The position numbers and the translations under genes are program-made. Below, piece by piece: positions 27,700 through 35,895 of a DNA stretch of 60,435 nt. The notes under the pieces are model-generated. The model worked only from the letters and a program-made list of their open reading frames with translations, was not told where the DNA came from and searched no databases. Origin of the DNA: Pseudomonadota bacterium (GTDB lineage: Bacteria > Bdellovibrionota_C > UBA2361 > SZUA-149 > DAOLCO01); NCBI GenBank assembly GCA_027487795.1, contig JAIYCX010000047.1, positions 1-60,435 of the forward strand. Reading direction: 5' to 3'. Every line of letters begins with the position of its first letter. The stretch's first letter is position 1.

Positions 27700-28641
27700 A
27701 TGAGTAAGTACGCCAAAATTTGTGGAATATTTCCAAATGTCGATCTCGCAGTCTTAGAAACTTTAATGACTAAACATGCGAAAAAAGAAGGACACATCTG
27801 GACTAGGAATGATGACAAGTTGGATATAAGCAACAGAAAGTGGATAATTGAAAAGTTAATCTCTATTTCTACGCCTAATTCAAGCACATCATCCCTTGTA
27901 ATGGAAAGAAGCTATAGCTTAGATCCAAGTATCTTCCGCAGAGAAGATCCATTCACTAATCAAAATTGGCATTTTCTGTCAATGATATTACACTCATGCG
28001 CAAGCGAAGATCAATCTGCACATACTCCGTACTCATTAAGTTTCACACTTACTTCAAGAAGTTTTCTAAAAGATCTGGAAGATTACCAACACTTAATGAA
28101 AATATGTAAAATTACCGATGCGGTATCAACAGATACTGCCTTCCGTCAAAGAAAAGAAGTTGTTATCGAGCTCCTTGATAGTGGTCATGTAGCGAAAGGG
28201 GAACTAGATATTGAATATATGAAAGGTCGTGACGAACCATTCTTATATTCCACACTGGATATTGAACTGTGTGCAAATTCTGCCGTTGATCTTACTGATT
28301 GCATAAGTAGTTTATTCTGGACACTTCATCATCGATATGATCGAGAGTTAACATTAAGTGAAAATAAGGAGTATACTAAAGATGAACTTAGAGAATTGTT
28401 ATCCATAGCAGGATACAATATAATGGATGATTATCGTTTTGCCTTGACTAATGAAGGATTTGTAATTTCAGATTACGTACTTCCTTTTTTCTTAAGGGTA
28501 CCTAATTTAAAAAAATTCAAAGTTGGTCAATCAGAGGTGTTAAAGTTTAAAAATATCGATCCGGATCGAAAATTTACTTTGGCACACGCTCTTCGAATTG
28601 GTAGAAATAAGCAAAACGGTCTAGTGGCAATCTGGTCTTAA
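27700..28641 (+). CDS. Hypothetical protein, 313 residues
   Basis: I do not recognise this protein. I prefer the ATG at 27700 (MSKYAKICGIF) because GAAAGGG lies 8 bases upstream. The longer frame from 27595 has no usable ribosome binding site, starts next to a hairpin and reads like non-coding sequence. The protein is soluble, charged, with no signal peptide or membrane segment and no motif I can name. It ends ALRIGRNKQNGLVAIWS. Inverted 16-bp repeats and hairpins lie on both sides. Confidence 0.6.
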   Translation: MSKYAKICGIFPNVDLAVLETLMTKHAKKEGHIWTRNDDKLDISNRKWIIEKLISISTPNSSTSSLVMERSYSLDPSIFRREDPFTNQNWHFLSMILHSCASEDQSAHTPYSLSFTLTSRSFLKDLEDYQHLMKICKITDAVSTDTAFRQRKEVVIELLDSGHVAKGELDIEYMKGRDEPFLYSTLDIELCANSAVDLTDCISSLFWTLHHRYDRELTLSENKEYTKDELRELLSIAGYNIMDDYRFALTNEGFVISDYVLPFFLRVPNLKKFKVGQSEVLKFKNIDPDRKFTLAHALRIGRNKQNGLVAIWS

Positions 28642-28660
28642 TTCAAGGTTCCAACAAAAA

Positions 28661-28693
28661 TCTCAAGGCAGAGAACCAAACTCTGCCTTGAGA
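28661..28693 (-). terminator. Strong hairpin terminator (ATPase gene)
   Basis: A perfect 13-bp stem TCTCAAGGCAGAG/CTCTGCCTTGAGA with a 7-base loop is followed by five T on the minus strand. It lies 36 bp after the ATPase stop codon and 20 bp after the convergent unknown gene, so it can serve both. Confidence 0.85.
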
Positions 28694-28694
28694 C

Positions 28695-28710
28695 AATTAT
28701 GCACTACTAT
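28695..28710 (-). repeat. 16-bp inverted repeat flanking an unknown gene (right)
   Basis: AATTATGCACTACTAT is the exact reverse complement of 27486-27501. Its first ten bases also match the end of the 124-bp palindromic element at 43890-44013 (AATTATGCACGCTTA). Confidence 0.7.
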
Positions 28711-28728
28711 AATTTAAACAAAACCCAC

Positions 28729-29955
28729 TTATGCACAATAATATAAGAAATATTCAGCAGATAAAACTATAAACTTTTTCTGATTAATACTATAACTCTT
28801 ATAATAACCAGGTGTGCTTACTACTTGAACTGCGGTATTCAAATTTAATTGATTAGCAAATTTAATAAGAGTGTTTGATAAATTAATATCATTTAACTTA
28901 ACCTCTACTGCTAAATAAGGCTTATTACCCTCTGTAATTAAAAAATCTACTTCTTCTTTTTGTTTATTTCTCAAATAATTTAGAGAATAATTTCCCAAAC
29001 CCGTTTCATTCCAGAAATAACATGTTTTAAATAAATGGCTTGCAATAAAATTTTCAAATTTAGCCCCGTCATCAGTAAGCTCCGACCAGTCCCAAAGATA
29101 AAGCTTAGGTTCTTTTTTTAATGACCTTGTAACACCTTTGGAGTAAGGTCGAATTAAATAGCAATAGTATAATTGTTGGAGATAATTTAACCAGCGCGTA
29201 ACTGTAGCGTGTGAGACTTCTAAATCCTCTCTCAAAGATTGAACTGATAACAAACTAGAAGTCCTAGCTGGAAGTAATGACATTAACATTTCGATTTGAC
29301 TTAATTCAGGCAAACGACTGATATCTCTGAGATCTTCCCTAACTATTTTTTCATGCCTATTTTTTTGCCACAGCTTATGGAATTTTTTATTATTCTTTAA
29401 ATAGGGCTCCGGGAAACCACCATAAACTAATAATTTATTTAAAATAATAGGATTAGTTTTAAATTTTGGATTTATTAATAATTTATTTAATAAAAGATTT
29501 GGCTCTAAAGGTAATAAACCTTGCAATTCAGAATAACTGAAGGGATGCAAAGTAAAAGAGAAAAACCTACCTAAGAGACTATCTCCACCTTTTTTAAAAA
29601 CATCTAATCTAGCACTACCCGTAACCATAAAATCAATATCATTTTTGAAATGATCATATAGGCCTTTTAAATCTCTCTTCCAAAATTTTGCTTTATGCAA
29701 TTCATCAATAATAACAAGAGGCTTTTTCTTTTTCTTTTTATCAACCACTTTTTCAATCCAAGATCTAGGACTTATTGTCCAAGCCTTTCTAAAATCTTTC
29801 TCATCCCAATTAGAATAAGTACCAAGTGCTCTTATTTGTAGCAGATCCTTTGCCAAAGTAGTTTTACCTACTTGGCGCGGCCCAGATAGGAAAACCATTT
29901 TTTGATTATTAAAACCTAATTCGGTTAAAGCAGATGATAATATTCTTTTTTCCAT
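28729..29955 (-). CDS. AAA-type ATPase, DUF4143 family
   Basis: The 408-residue protein has a Walker A motif GPRQVGKTT (25-33), Walker B LVIIDELHK near 80, an arginine-containing VTGSARLDVFKKGG sensor region, and the C-terminal DUF4143 part with a nuclease-like block VDFLITEGNKPYLAVEVK (Asp...Glu-Val-Lys, the PD-(D/E)xK pattern). This family is common, often mobile, with no established role; defence or toxin control has been suggested. Two 35-bp quasi-palindromes end at its start codon and are probably its operator or leader structure. Confidence 0.88.
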   Translation of the reverse strand: MEKRILSSALTELGFNNQKMVFLSGPRQVGKTTLAKDLLQIRALGTYSNWDEKDFRKAWTISPRSWIEKVVDKKKKKKPLVIIDELHKAKFWKRDLKGLYDHFKNDIDFMVTGSARLDVFKKGGDSLLGRFFSFTLHPFSYSELQGLLPLEPNLLLNKLLINPKFKTNPIILNKLLVYGGFPEPYLKNNKKFHKLWQKNRHEKIVREDLRDISRLPELSQIEMLMSLLPARTSSLLSVQSLREDLEVSHATVTRWLNYLQQLYYCYLIRPYSKGVTRSLKKEPKLYLWDWSELTDDGAKFENFIASHLFKTCYFWNETGLGNYSLNYLRNKQKEEVDFLITEGNKPYLAVEVKLNDINLSNTLIKFANQLNLNTAVQVVSTPGYYKSYSINQKKFIVLSAEYFLYYCA

Positions 29956-30024
29956 TTGACCATTTTAACGTCTAACGTAAATTTGGTCAATGACTATTTT
30001 AACGTCTAACGTAAATTTAGTCAT
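29956..30024. repeat. Pair of 35-bp quasi-palindromic units
   Basis: Units 29956-29990 and 29990-30024 share the 20-base core TTTTAACGTCTAACGTAAAT. Each is enclosed by a perfect 7-bp inverted pair: TTGACCA/TGGTCAA in the first, ATGACTA/TAGTCAT in the second. The two differences are compensated on the opposite arm. The first unit touches the ATPase start codon and the second contains the yacG stop codon. Confidence 0.9.
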
Positions 30025-30232
30025 TCCCCTCATCCCCAACTCCCCCTTCTCTATTCTCAGCCTCATAAACAACCTCCGAACTAGGAACCCTATAATTCTC
30101 AAAAACCCAATTCCCTAAATCTCGATTCTGGCATTTTTTTGAGCAAAAAGGATAGTATTTATTAAGTTCTGTATTTAGTGCTTCTGCATCTAGTTTGGAT
30201 TTACATACTGAACAGTTTGTTATCCCTTTCAT
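30017..30232 (-). CDS. yacG: DNA gyrase inhibitor-type zinc protein YacG
   Basis: YacG is a small zinc protein that in E. coli binds GyrB and blocks DNA binding by gyrase. The 71-residue sequence has the family zinc ligands Cys-x2-Cys (NCSVCKSKL) and Cys-x3-Cys (YPFCSKKCQNRDLGNWV), followed by the usual acidic C-terminus. Its TAA stop lies inside a 35-bp palindromic unit. Confidence 0.88.
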   Translation of the reverse strand: MKGITNCSVCKSKLDAEALNTELNKYYPFCSKKCQNRDLGNWVFENYRVPSSEVVYEAENREGGVGDEGND

Positions 30233-30348
30233 AATTAAATTATTCCTTACTTTGATTTATAAAAATGTAAGATTCCTAAAATGTCCAAGTCTACTATCAT
30301 TATTAGCACTAAATAACTATTTATCTATTTTTATTATCAAGATAAGAA

Positions 30349-31581
30349 ATGACAACAAACAGACCGTGGACAGGTTCTATATCTGAAGCATTAGAAAGAC
30401 TTTCTGTATTTTATAAAGATGCTGGGATCAGTTACCAGAATAATAGAAATTTTGATTTTGGCACTGAGTATAATTCGACATCTGCCCTATCACCCTACAT
30501 TTCTAAAGGCTTAATTTACGAAATAGAAGTTATTCAAAAAGTATTAACCGAACATACTGTAAATCAAGCAGAAAAATTCATTCAAGAAGTCTTCTGGAGG
30601 ATCTATTGGAAAGGCTGGTTAGAAATGAGACCAAGCGTTTGGAAGAACTATATTAATAAACTTAATGTTTCAAAAAGAGAACTAACTAGCAGTAATATGC
30701 TCTCAGATAATTATGAAAAAGCGATTTCTGGCAAAACTGGAGTTGATTGTTTTGATTTTTGGTCTGAAGAATTAAAACAAAGTGGTTACTTACATAACCA
30801 TGCAAGAATGTGGTTTGCAAGTATCTGGGTTTTCACTTTGAACCTACCGTGGGAGCTTGGAGCTGATTTCTTTTATAGAAACCTACTAGATGCAGATCCT
30901 GCTAGTAATACTCTAAGCTGGAGATGGGTGTCAGGTCTTCAAACAAAAGGCAAACATTATATTGCTACAAAAGAAAATATTAGAAAATTTACAAATAATA
31001 GATTCAATCCAAAAGGTCTTAATGAAAGCCCTAATTGTCTAATAGAACAAGAGATATATCCACTAGAGATCTTAGAAGACTACGAGCCAAGTAACTATCT
31101 AAAAAATTCAACTATAAACGCAGATATAAAAAATTTAATAATCTTCGAAGAAGATCTACTATCAGATTTTAATGATTATAAATTTATAAAAGATATAGAA
31201 AACATTTTTTTAATTACAAATTCTTTAATTGAACAGGCATATAATATAAACTTTTCTGAAAAATCTAAGATATTTAGCAACGAGTGTATTTTAGATTTAT
31301 ATAGTAGATTACAATCTACTTATCCAAAAGCCCGCATTACTGTTATTAACAACTTTAAAGATTTAGAATTTATTAAAAACTCCAAGTATTCTGCATTAAA
31401 GCCTAAAGTTGGATATTACAGAGATTTTTTAGATCAGTACTTAATAGATAAAGTTGACTTATCTATTCACGTAAGAGAAATAGATACTAAACTTTTCCCA
31501 TATGCCAAAAAAGGATTTTTTTCTTTTAAGGATTGTATTAAAGATTTTATTACTGCTACAAGCTCGCAGATACAGCTTTGA
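30349..31581 (+). CDS. Photolyase/cryptochrome-like FAD protein, domains in swapped order
   Basis: The 410-residue protein has the FAD-binding photolyase domain at its N-terminus: TSALSPYISKGLI (about 45-57), EVFWRIYWKGWLE (about 83-95), then LHNHARMWFASIWVF and DADPASNTLSWRWVSGLQTKGK. Classical photolyases have an alpha/beta antenna domain first. Here residues about 255-400 (NLIIFEEDLL, NIFLITNS and following) look like an alpha/beta Rossmann-type domain placed after it. DNA repair or blue-light sensing is likely but unproven. The 3' end overlaps the convergent HEPN gene by 26 bp. Confidence 0.78.
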   Translation: MTTNRPWTGSISEALERLSVFYKDAGISYQNNRNFDFGTEYNSTSALSPYISKGLIYEIEVIQKVLTEHTVNQAEKFIQEVFWRIYWKGWLEMRPSVWKNYINKLNVSKRELTSSNMLSDNYEKAISGKTGVDCFDFWSEELKQSGYLHNHARMWFASIWVFTLNLPWELGADFFYRNLLDADPASNTLSWRWVSGLQTKGKHYIATKENIRKFTNNRFNPKGLNESPNCLIEQEIYPLEILEDYEPSNYLKNSTINADIKNLIIFEEDLLSDFNDYKFIKDIENIFLITNSLIEQAYNINFSEKSKIFSNECILDLYSRLQSTYPKARITVINNFKDLEFIKNSKYSALKPKVGYYRDFLDQYLIDKVDLSIHVREIDTKLFPYAKKGFFSFKDCIKDFITATSSQIQL

Positions 31582-31960
31582 AAACAAACTTTGCAGATTC
31601 TCTTGCCTCTGCAGCATCTTCCTCAGAGTAGAAATCAGAAGGAGTCAAATCTTCAGTACCATAAAAAGCAATTTCCCTATCTCTTCTTAACGACTTTGAA
31701 ATTTTAACAATTTTTTTTAAGTCATGAAGAACTTCGCCTTTAAGTAACTCTTTGTTTTCAAGTAAAGTAGAACTAACGTCATGTACTCTTGGAGTTTCTA
31801 TATTTATATGTCTTAAATATGCCTTAAGGCAAAGTTCTACAATTTCCTGTGATTCCCTAACTACATTTGCCCAACTTTCTTTACTATAAAGTAAATCCAG
31901 AGAATCTAATCTATCCTCTGCTCTTTTTAAATAATCTTTTACAAGTGATAAGTTTTTCAT
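31556..31960 (-). CDS. HEPN-domain toxin of a HEPN/MNT pair
   Basis: The 134-residue all-helical protein resembles HEPN proteins: a helix with ESQEIVELCLKAYLRHINIETP, then the RVHDVSSTLL segment matching the common (T/P)xxHD(L/V)xxLL block, and a C-terminal Tyr/Phe-rich helix. HEPN toxins are usually RNases. An unambiguous RxxxxxH active site is not obvious, so activity is open. It follows the nucleotidyltransferase gene by 9 bp and overlaps the photolyase-like gene tail to tail. Confidence 0.78.
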   Translation of the reverse strand: MKNLSLVKDYLKRAEDRLDSLDLLYSKESWANVVRESQEIVELCLKAYLRHINIETPRVHDVSSTLLENKELLKGEVLHDLKKIVKISKSLRRDREIAFYGTEDLTPSDFYSEEDAAEARESAKFVFKAVSASL

Positions 31961-31969
31961 GATAAAAAT

Positions 31970-32560
31970 CTAGTTATTTTCGTTTCTGATCCAATATGGC
32001 TGCCCATGACTATTTTTTCTTATAAATTTATTCTCTGCAATCGCTAGCCTAATTTTTTCTAATATTTGATCTATTTTATTCGTCCTCTTATACAAAGGTA
32101 TGCCACTTATAGAGACCTCTAGCCATAAACTATGAACATCATCAATGGTCATAGGATATTCAACAAAATGTGGAGATACTTCACGAGATGCTGTTATTAT
32201 TTTTGTTAATTTACTTTCTATTTCATCATCCCATACTGAGTAAAGGCTGCGATTAATTCTAGTTCCCTGATTCATAACTAATAACAAATCTATATCAGAA
32301 CTATTTGTATCAACTTTTTTAGCTACGGAGCCAAAAAGAATAATGCCCTCAATCTTCTCAAACAAAGATGATTTGCTGATAACTTTTATTATCGGATTAT
32401 CTTCCTGATATGCCTGAGCCGCAACTCGCTTTTCATCTATAATGAAATTTATATACTCGTTAGCAGACAGCCCCATATCTTTTGATGACTTTTTAATATT
32501 TATTAACTTTGACTCATTAAGTCTTAACAAAAAGCTTTGTTTCATAGCTAATGATATCAT
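31970..32560 (-). CDS. Ribbon-helix-helix/MNT nucleotidyltransferase antitoxin
   Basis: The 196-residue protein has two parts. Residues about 7-45 (SFLLRLNESKLINIKKSSKD to NEYINFIIDEK) look like a ribbon-helix-helix DNA-binding domain. Residues about 65-190 form a minimal nucleotidyltransferase with Gly77-Ser78 and Asp89-x-Asp91 (GSx10DxD). In HEPN/MNT pairs this enzyme neutralises the toxin, in some cases by AMPylation. The added RHH domain would allow it to repress its own operon. A perfect 40-bp palindrome spans its start region. The start may be 32560 or the second ATG at 32545. Confidence 0.82.
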   Translation of the reverse strand: MISLAMKQSFLLRLNESKLINIKKSSKDMGLSANEYINFIIDEKRVAAQAYQEDNPIIKVISKSSLFEKIEGIILFGSVAKKVDTNSSDIDLLLVMNQGTRINRSLYSVWDDEIESKLTKIITASREVSPHFVEYPMTIDDVHSLWLEVSISGIPLYKRTNKIDQILEKIRLAIAENKFIRKNSHGQPYWIRNENN

Positions 32561-32579
32561 GATATCATTAGCTATGAAA
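32540..32579. promoter_or_regulatory. Perfect 40-bp palindromic operator of the HEPN/MNT operon
   Basis: Every base pairs across the centre at 32559/32560 (half-site ATGATATCATTAGCTATGAA). It includes the start codon(s) of the RHH-MNT gene, the position expected for autorepression. Inner tandem GATATCAT units suit cooperative RHH dimers. Confidence 0.8.
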
Positions 32580-32645
32580 GTAATAAGTTATTGAATAACT
32601 ATAGGGAGTTAGGACGGACAAAACTACTCACTGGCAATATAATAT

Positions 32646-33767
32646 CTATTCCTTTAAAGCTTCAAGCTTCCCCTGTTTTAGACTAAAGAGCGAATTTTTA
32701 AGACTTCTGGTTGCACCATCAGAATCTATAGTAATAGAACCAGATAGACCGTCATATTCTTTTATAGAATACATATATTCTACTAAAAATTCTCTTAATG
32801 ATTTATCTTTTTGAGTTTGATTATATGCTCTTATACCGTCACCTAAAATTTTTATTGAATCATATGAAGGGAAAGTAGAAACTTCAAAATTTGGCTCCCT
32901 TCCCATTTTCTTCTTAAAGGCTATAATAAAATTTTCATATCTAATCGTTCTTGGTGCAAGATAAGTACTTATTAATGCACCTTCAGTCGCCCCCTTTGCA
33001 GTTTTTTGAAATCCAGGACTTGAAAAAGTATTGACTCCGAAAAAAGTATCTTTAATTCCTAAGTTTCTAGCTTGATAAGGACCTGTCCCAAGATCATCAT
33101 ATCCGTAAAAAATATAACCTTCAGATCCTGCCTTCTTTGCTTTTAAAAGCATTGATTTAAAATCACTACTGTTTGAATATCCATCATAAGCAACAATATT
33201 CACAGATCCATTAGCAAGCAAATAACTTTTTGTAGAGTTTGCTACTGTTCCCATAAAAGGATCACCATCAAAATAAATAAAACTAACCTTAGATAAATTC
33301 CTTTTGATTACGGCTTTTGCAATTACCTCTCCTAGATCTTCAGTACCCTTACTTAAACAAAAAATATTTCTAGCCTCTATTTTAGCAATCTCCTGATCGC
33401 AATCTAAAGTATCTATCATTAAAATCTTATCTCTCTCTATGGCATCCTTAAGAGCAAATAAACCTCCATAAGTTAAAAGTACTAAAGCATCGATATTATC
33501 AATCTGGGTTAGCTTTTTATAAGCGGCAATAGATTTTGCAGCTAAATATTGATCATCTTCAATAAATAATTCTATATCTGTTCCTATTTCCTTTTCTTCT
33601 TCGATTGCTATCTGTATTGCTGGCAGAGCATCTGCTCCAAGAATAGCTGCGTTTCCAGTTAACGGCCCTAAAAATCCAATTTTTAAATTTGGCTCTGCTA
33701 ATACGCAAGAAACATTTATAGTTAACTGAAAAAATAAAGTAAGAAAAATGGAAGTTCTCATTTGCAA
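32646..33767 (-). CDS. Periplasmic ligand-binding protein, branched-chain amino acid type
   Basis: The 373-residue protein has a Sec signal peptide (about 1-24, ending CVLA-EP) and a type I periplasmic binding fold: LKIGFLGPLTGNAAILGADALPAIQIAIEE, YGGLFALKDAIERDKILMIDT, FIYFDGDPFMGTVANSTKS and SYDSIKILGDGIRAY. Such proteins serve amino-acid or amide ABC importers. No transporter genes adjoin it, so the ligand and partner are unknown. It is divergent from the XRE-type regulator at 33862. Confidence 0.85.
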   Translation of the reverse strand: MQMRTSIFLTLFFQLTINVSCVLAEPNLKIGFLGPLTGNAAILGADALPAIQIAIEEEKEIGTDIELFIEDDQYLAAKSIAAYKKLTQIDNIDALVLLTYGGLFALKDAIERDKILMIDTLDCDQEIAKIEARNIFCLSKGTEDLGEVIAKAVIKRNLSKVSFIYFDGDPFMGTVANSTKSYLLANGSVNIVAYDGYSNSSDFKSMLLKAKKAGSEGYIFYGYDDLGTGPYQARNLGIKDTFFGVNTFSSPGFQKTAKGATEGALISTYLAPRTIRYENFIIAFKKKMGREPNFEVSTFPSYDSIKILGDGIRAYNQTQKDKSLREFLVEYMYSIKEYDGLSGSITIDSDGATRSLKNSLFSLKQGKLEALKE

Positions 33768-33806
33768 TTAAACTTAGGGTATTAATGGAATAGAAATATA
33801 TAAACA

Positions 33807-33834
33807 TTGACAATTTTGTCTAGCTTGATAATAT
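33807..33834 (+). promoter_or_regulatory. Promoter of the XRE-type regulator gene
   Basis: TTGACA (33807-33812), a 16-base spacer and TAATAT (33829-33834) lie 27 bp before the ATG. The flanking GTCTA (33818-33822) and TAGAC (33851-33855) form an inverted repeat that could bind the regulator. Confidence 0.6.
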
Positions 33835-33861
33835 ATATATCTAATGTAATTAGACGACAGT

Positions 33862-34770
33862 ATGAAAAAGACAATTAAAAACAAGCAATTAATAGCTTTT
33901 GGTAGATCCTTGAAAAACGCTCGGATTAAAGCAGGCTACAATAGTTTATCCGAAGGTATTGAAGGTATTAGGAGGATAGACGATAAAATAACATTTTCGC
34001 GCGCTACTTTAAATTTAATAGAAAACGGAAGTATCTTAGATCTCAATACCGATTTCTTGAAAATTCTTTGCAAAGCATATAGTCTTGATTTCAATTTCAT
34101 ATTGAAAGAATATTTGGAAGCTAGATTTGCTTTACCAAAGACTATGTTTAGACAAGAGACTGACATAATTAAATCAGTCAAAAAAGATAGCTTAACTTTT
34201 CAAAAGTCTTCAGAAAACAACACCTCATCTGTTGAAATATGGAATTTAGATAAATTTAAAAAACAACAAGCTGCTTTACCTAAAGGAAGTATTGTTTGGG
34301 TTTCCGTTATTAACTTCATAGATGATAAAACTTTTTTTGAATTAGTACTTACTAATATCAAGAAGGGCGTAAGATATTACTATTATATTCCTGAAGAAAG
34401 TGAAGCAAGATATCGTCAGTTTATCTCTATGCTATCCTCAGAATTATCTTTACCACCAGAACAAATAGATAATAAAAAAAGTTATTTCGTAAAGCGAGGA
34501 GTTGCGGAATTCCCAATAAGCGCTGTCTTATTTATACACCCAAACAAAAGTGTTGAAGGTTTTGTAGGCTTATCATCTGCCGAAGATATTTCATACTTTC
34601 AAAAAGCTGATGAGTTACTTAGCTGGCGATTATATCAGTCTTTTTTAATGGCATTTTCTTTAAGCTTAGATTCAGAAATACAATTAAGACGTAAAAAAAT
34701 TGATATGGACCTAAAGAGTATTAATGATATTAAAGGATTTCCAGTACTAATGAGAAATCTAGGACTTTAA
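33862..34770 (+). CDS. XRE-type helix-turn-helix regulator with C-terminal domain
   Basis: The 302-residue protein begins with a helix-turn-helix of the XRE class (about 10-75: AFGRSLKNARIKAGY, then FSRATLNLIENGSI and FLKILCKAYSLDFNFIL). Residues about 95-280 are an uncharacterised region with alternating strands and helices that may sense a ligand. The 3' end is 6 bp from the YaeR-like gene. A near-consensus promoter with an inverted repeat lies upstream, suggesting autoregulation. Confidence 0.75.
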   Translation: MKKTIKNKQLIAFGRSLKNARIKAGYNSLSEGIEGIRRIDDKITFSRATLNLIENGSILDLNTDFLKILCKAYSLDFNFILKEYLEARFALPKTMFRQETDIIKSVKKDSLTFQKSSENNTSSVEIWNLDKFKKQQAALPKGSIVWVSVINFIDDKTFFELVLTNIKKGVRYYYYIPEESEARYRQFISMLSSELSLPPEQIDNKKSYFVKRGVAEFPISAVLFIHPNKSVEGFVGLSSAEDISYFQKADELLSWRLYQSFLMAFSLSLDSEIQLRRKKIDMDLKSINDIKGFPVLMRNLGL

Positions 34771-34776
34771 AAACAA

Positions 34777-35163
34777 ATGCCCCTAAAATCCTTCCACCAC
34801 ATTGCCTTAATTGTTAGTGACTATGATAAATCAAAAAAGTTTTATACAGAAATTCTTGGTTTCAATATACTAGCCGAAAACTACCGCGCAGAATGTAAAT
34901 CCTATAAATTAGATCTAACTGGCCCAGGCGGTATGAGACTGGAACTATTTTCATTTCCCGACTCGCCAAAGCGTCCAAGTAGACCAGAATCTTGTGGACT
35001 GCGACACCTAGCTTTTCAAGTTGAAGACATAGAAATAGAGATATCAAGACTTAGTGAGCTAGGTATAATTTTTGAACCTATTAGAGTTGATGAATACACT
35101 AAAAAACGCTTCACTTTCTTTGCAGACCCAGATGGTTTGCCGCTTGAGTTGTATGAGGAATAG
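34777..35163 (+). CDS. yaeR: Glyoxalase/VOC-fold protein, YaeR type
   Basis: The 128-residue protein is close to E. coli YaeR across its length: HHIALIVSDYDKSKKFYTEILGF, MRLELFSFPDSPKRPSRPE, CGLRHLAFQVEDIE and KRFTFFADPDGLPLELYE. The pattern keeps the VOC metal-site His (HHIA and RHLAF) and Glu (LELYE). The family is related to glyoxalase I, but the substrate is unknown. It is probably co-transcribed with the preceding regulator. Confidence 0.9.
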   Translation: MPLKSFHHIALIVSDYDKSKKFYTEILGFNILAENYRAECKSYKLDLTGPGGMRLELFSFPDSPKRPSRPESCGLRHLAFQVEDIEIEISRLSELGIIFEPIRVDEYTKKRFTFFADPDGLPLELYEE

Positions 35164-35190
35164 AAAGTTATAATTATATTTATCATTTCA

Positions 35191-35280
35191 GGCCTAACCA
35201 CAAAGCCTAAGAGTCACAGAGTTTTCAATTTTCCTACACTAAAAAATCCTCTGTGTCTTCCTGTCTCTGTGGTTAAGCTT
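35191..35280. repeat. Imperfect inverted repeat of AACCACAGAG type
   Basis: CCTAACCACAAAG...AGTCACAGAG on the left pairs with CTCTGTGTCTTCC...CTCTGTGGTTAAG on the right around a 25-base AT-rich loop. It lies after the YaeR-like gene. Sequences with the ACCACAGAGACACAGAG theme are dispersed repeats in several bacterial genomes. Confidence 0.7.
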
Positions 35281-35300
35281 TATTAAGAAATTAAAAAACA

Positions 35301-35328
35301 AAGAGGACTAAACCCAGCCCTCTTTTTG
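35301..35328. terminator. Bidirectional terminator between convergent genes
   Basis: An AAGAGG/CCTCTT stem with a 12-base loop has T runs on both strands. It lies between the YaeR-like gene and the convergent Cys-rich gene. Confidence 0.6.
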
Positions 35329-35352
35329 AAAAGCTTAAAAAAGTTGAAACCT

Positions 35353-35895
35353 TTATCGAGAACGCCTATGTAACCACGGTTGTGAATGTCCGACATGTTC
35401 GTACCCACGCTCTCTTCCCAACCACCGTCCTTTTTCAAATCTTCTTGTAGGGCGACAGTTTTGTTGAATACAGCCTAGCCATTTAATTTCTTCTTCTAGA
35501 AGAACAGGTTCCGCAATATTACAAAACTCTAAATGACTATCAAAATCATACAATCCAACTCGAGTTCCTGGCAACATTCCGCCACCACAAGCAGCGCAAT
35601 ATACAATATCATCTTTTAGAATCATTTTACTGCATTCTAAACAAAGTAAGTTACCATAGAATCGAATACTATCTGTGCAATCAGGTAAAATATGAAACTC
35701 ATTAGATTCGTGCCCACATTGAGCATTTAATAATGCACCTTGCGAGAAACATGGATACTCTTGCCATCGTTTCATTAAGATTCGATGCCTATTGCTTCTT
35801 ACCTTTTCAAGTAAATACTCAAACTCACTATTAGCATTATCTACTGCGGACCCTCGCTCACCAATGACAAAAACTTTTGATAAAAATCCACGCAT
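35353..35895 (-). CDS. Hypothetical protein with Cys-rich, zinc-ribbon-like region
   Basis: The 180-residue protein is not recognised. The centre has paired cysteines that could bind zinc: LLCLECSKMI and IVYCAACGGGM (two Cys-x2-Cys knuckles about 14 residues apart), and earlier Cys in AQCGHE and LPDC. The C-terminus is Arg/Trp/His-rich. There is no signal peptide. A good ribosome binding site (GAAGGGAA) precedes the ATG, and the leader GGGTTTTTTCGAAGGGA resembles that of the gene at 26365-27228. Confidence 0.6.
   Translation of the reverse strand: MRGFLSKVFVIGERGSAVDNANSEFEYLLEKVRSNRHRILMKRWQEYPCFSQGALLNAQCGHESNEFHILPDCTDSIRFYGNLLCLECSKMILKDDIVYCAACGGGMLPGTRVGLYDFDSHLEFCNIAEPVLLEEEIKWLGCIQQNCRPTRRFEKGRWLGRERGYEHVGHSQPWLHRRSR

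Noticed and set aside
33559..33813. 84-codon frame overlapping the substrate-binding protein start
   Set aside because: It is out of frame with a gene that has a clear signal peptide and fold; the product is low-complexity and shows no motif.
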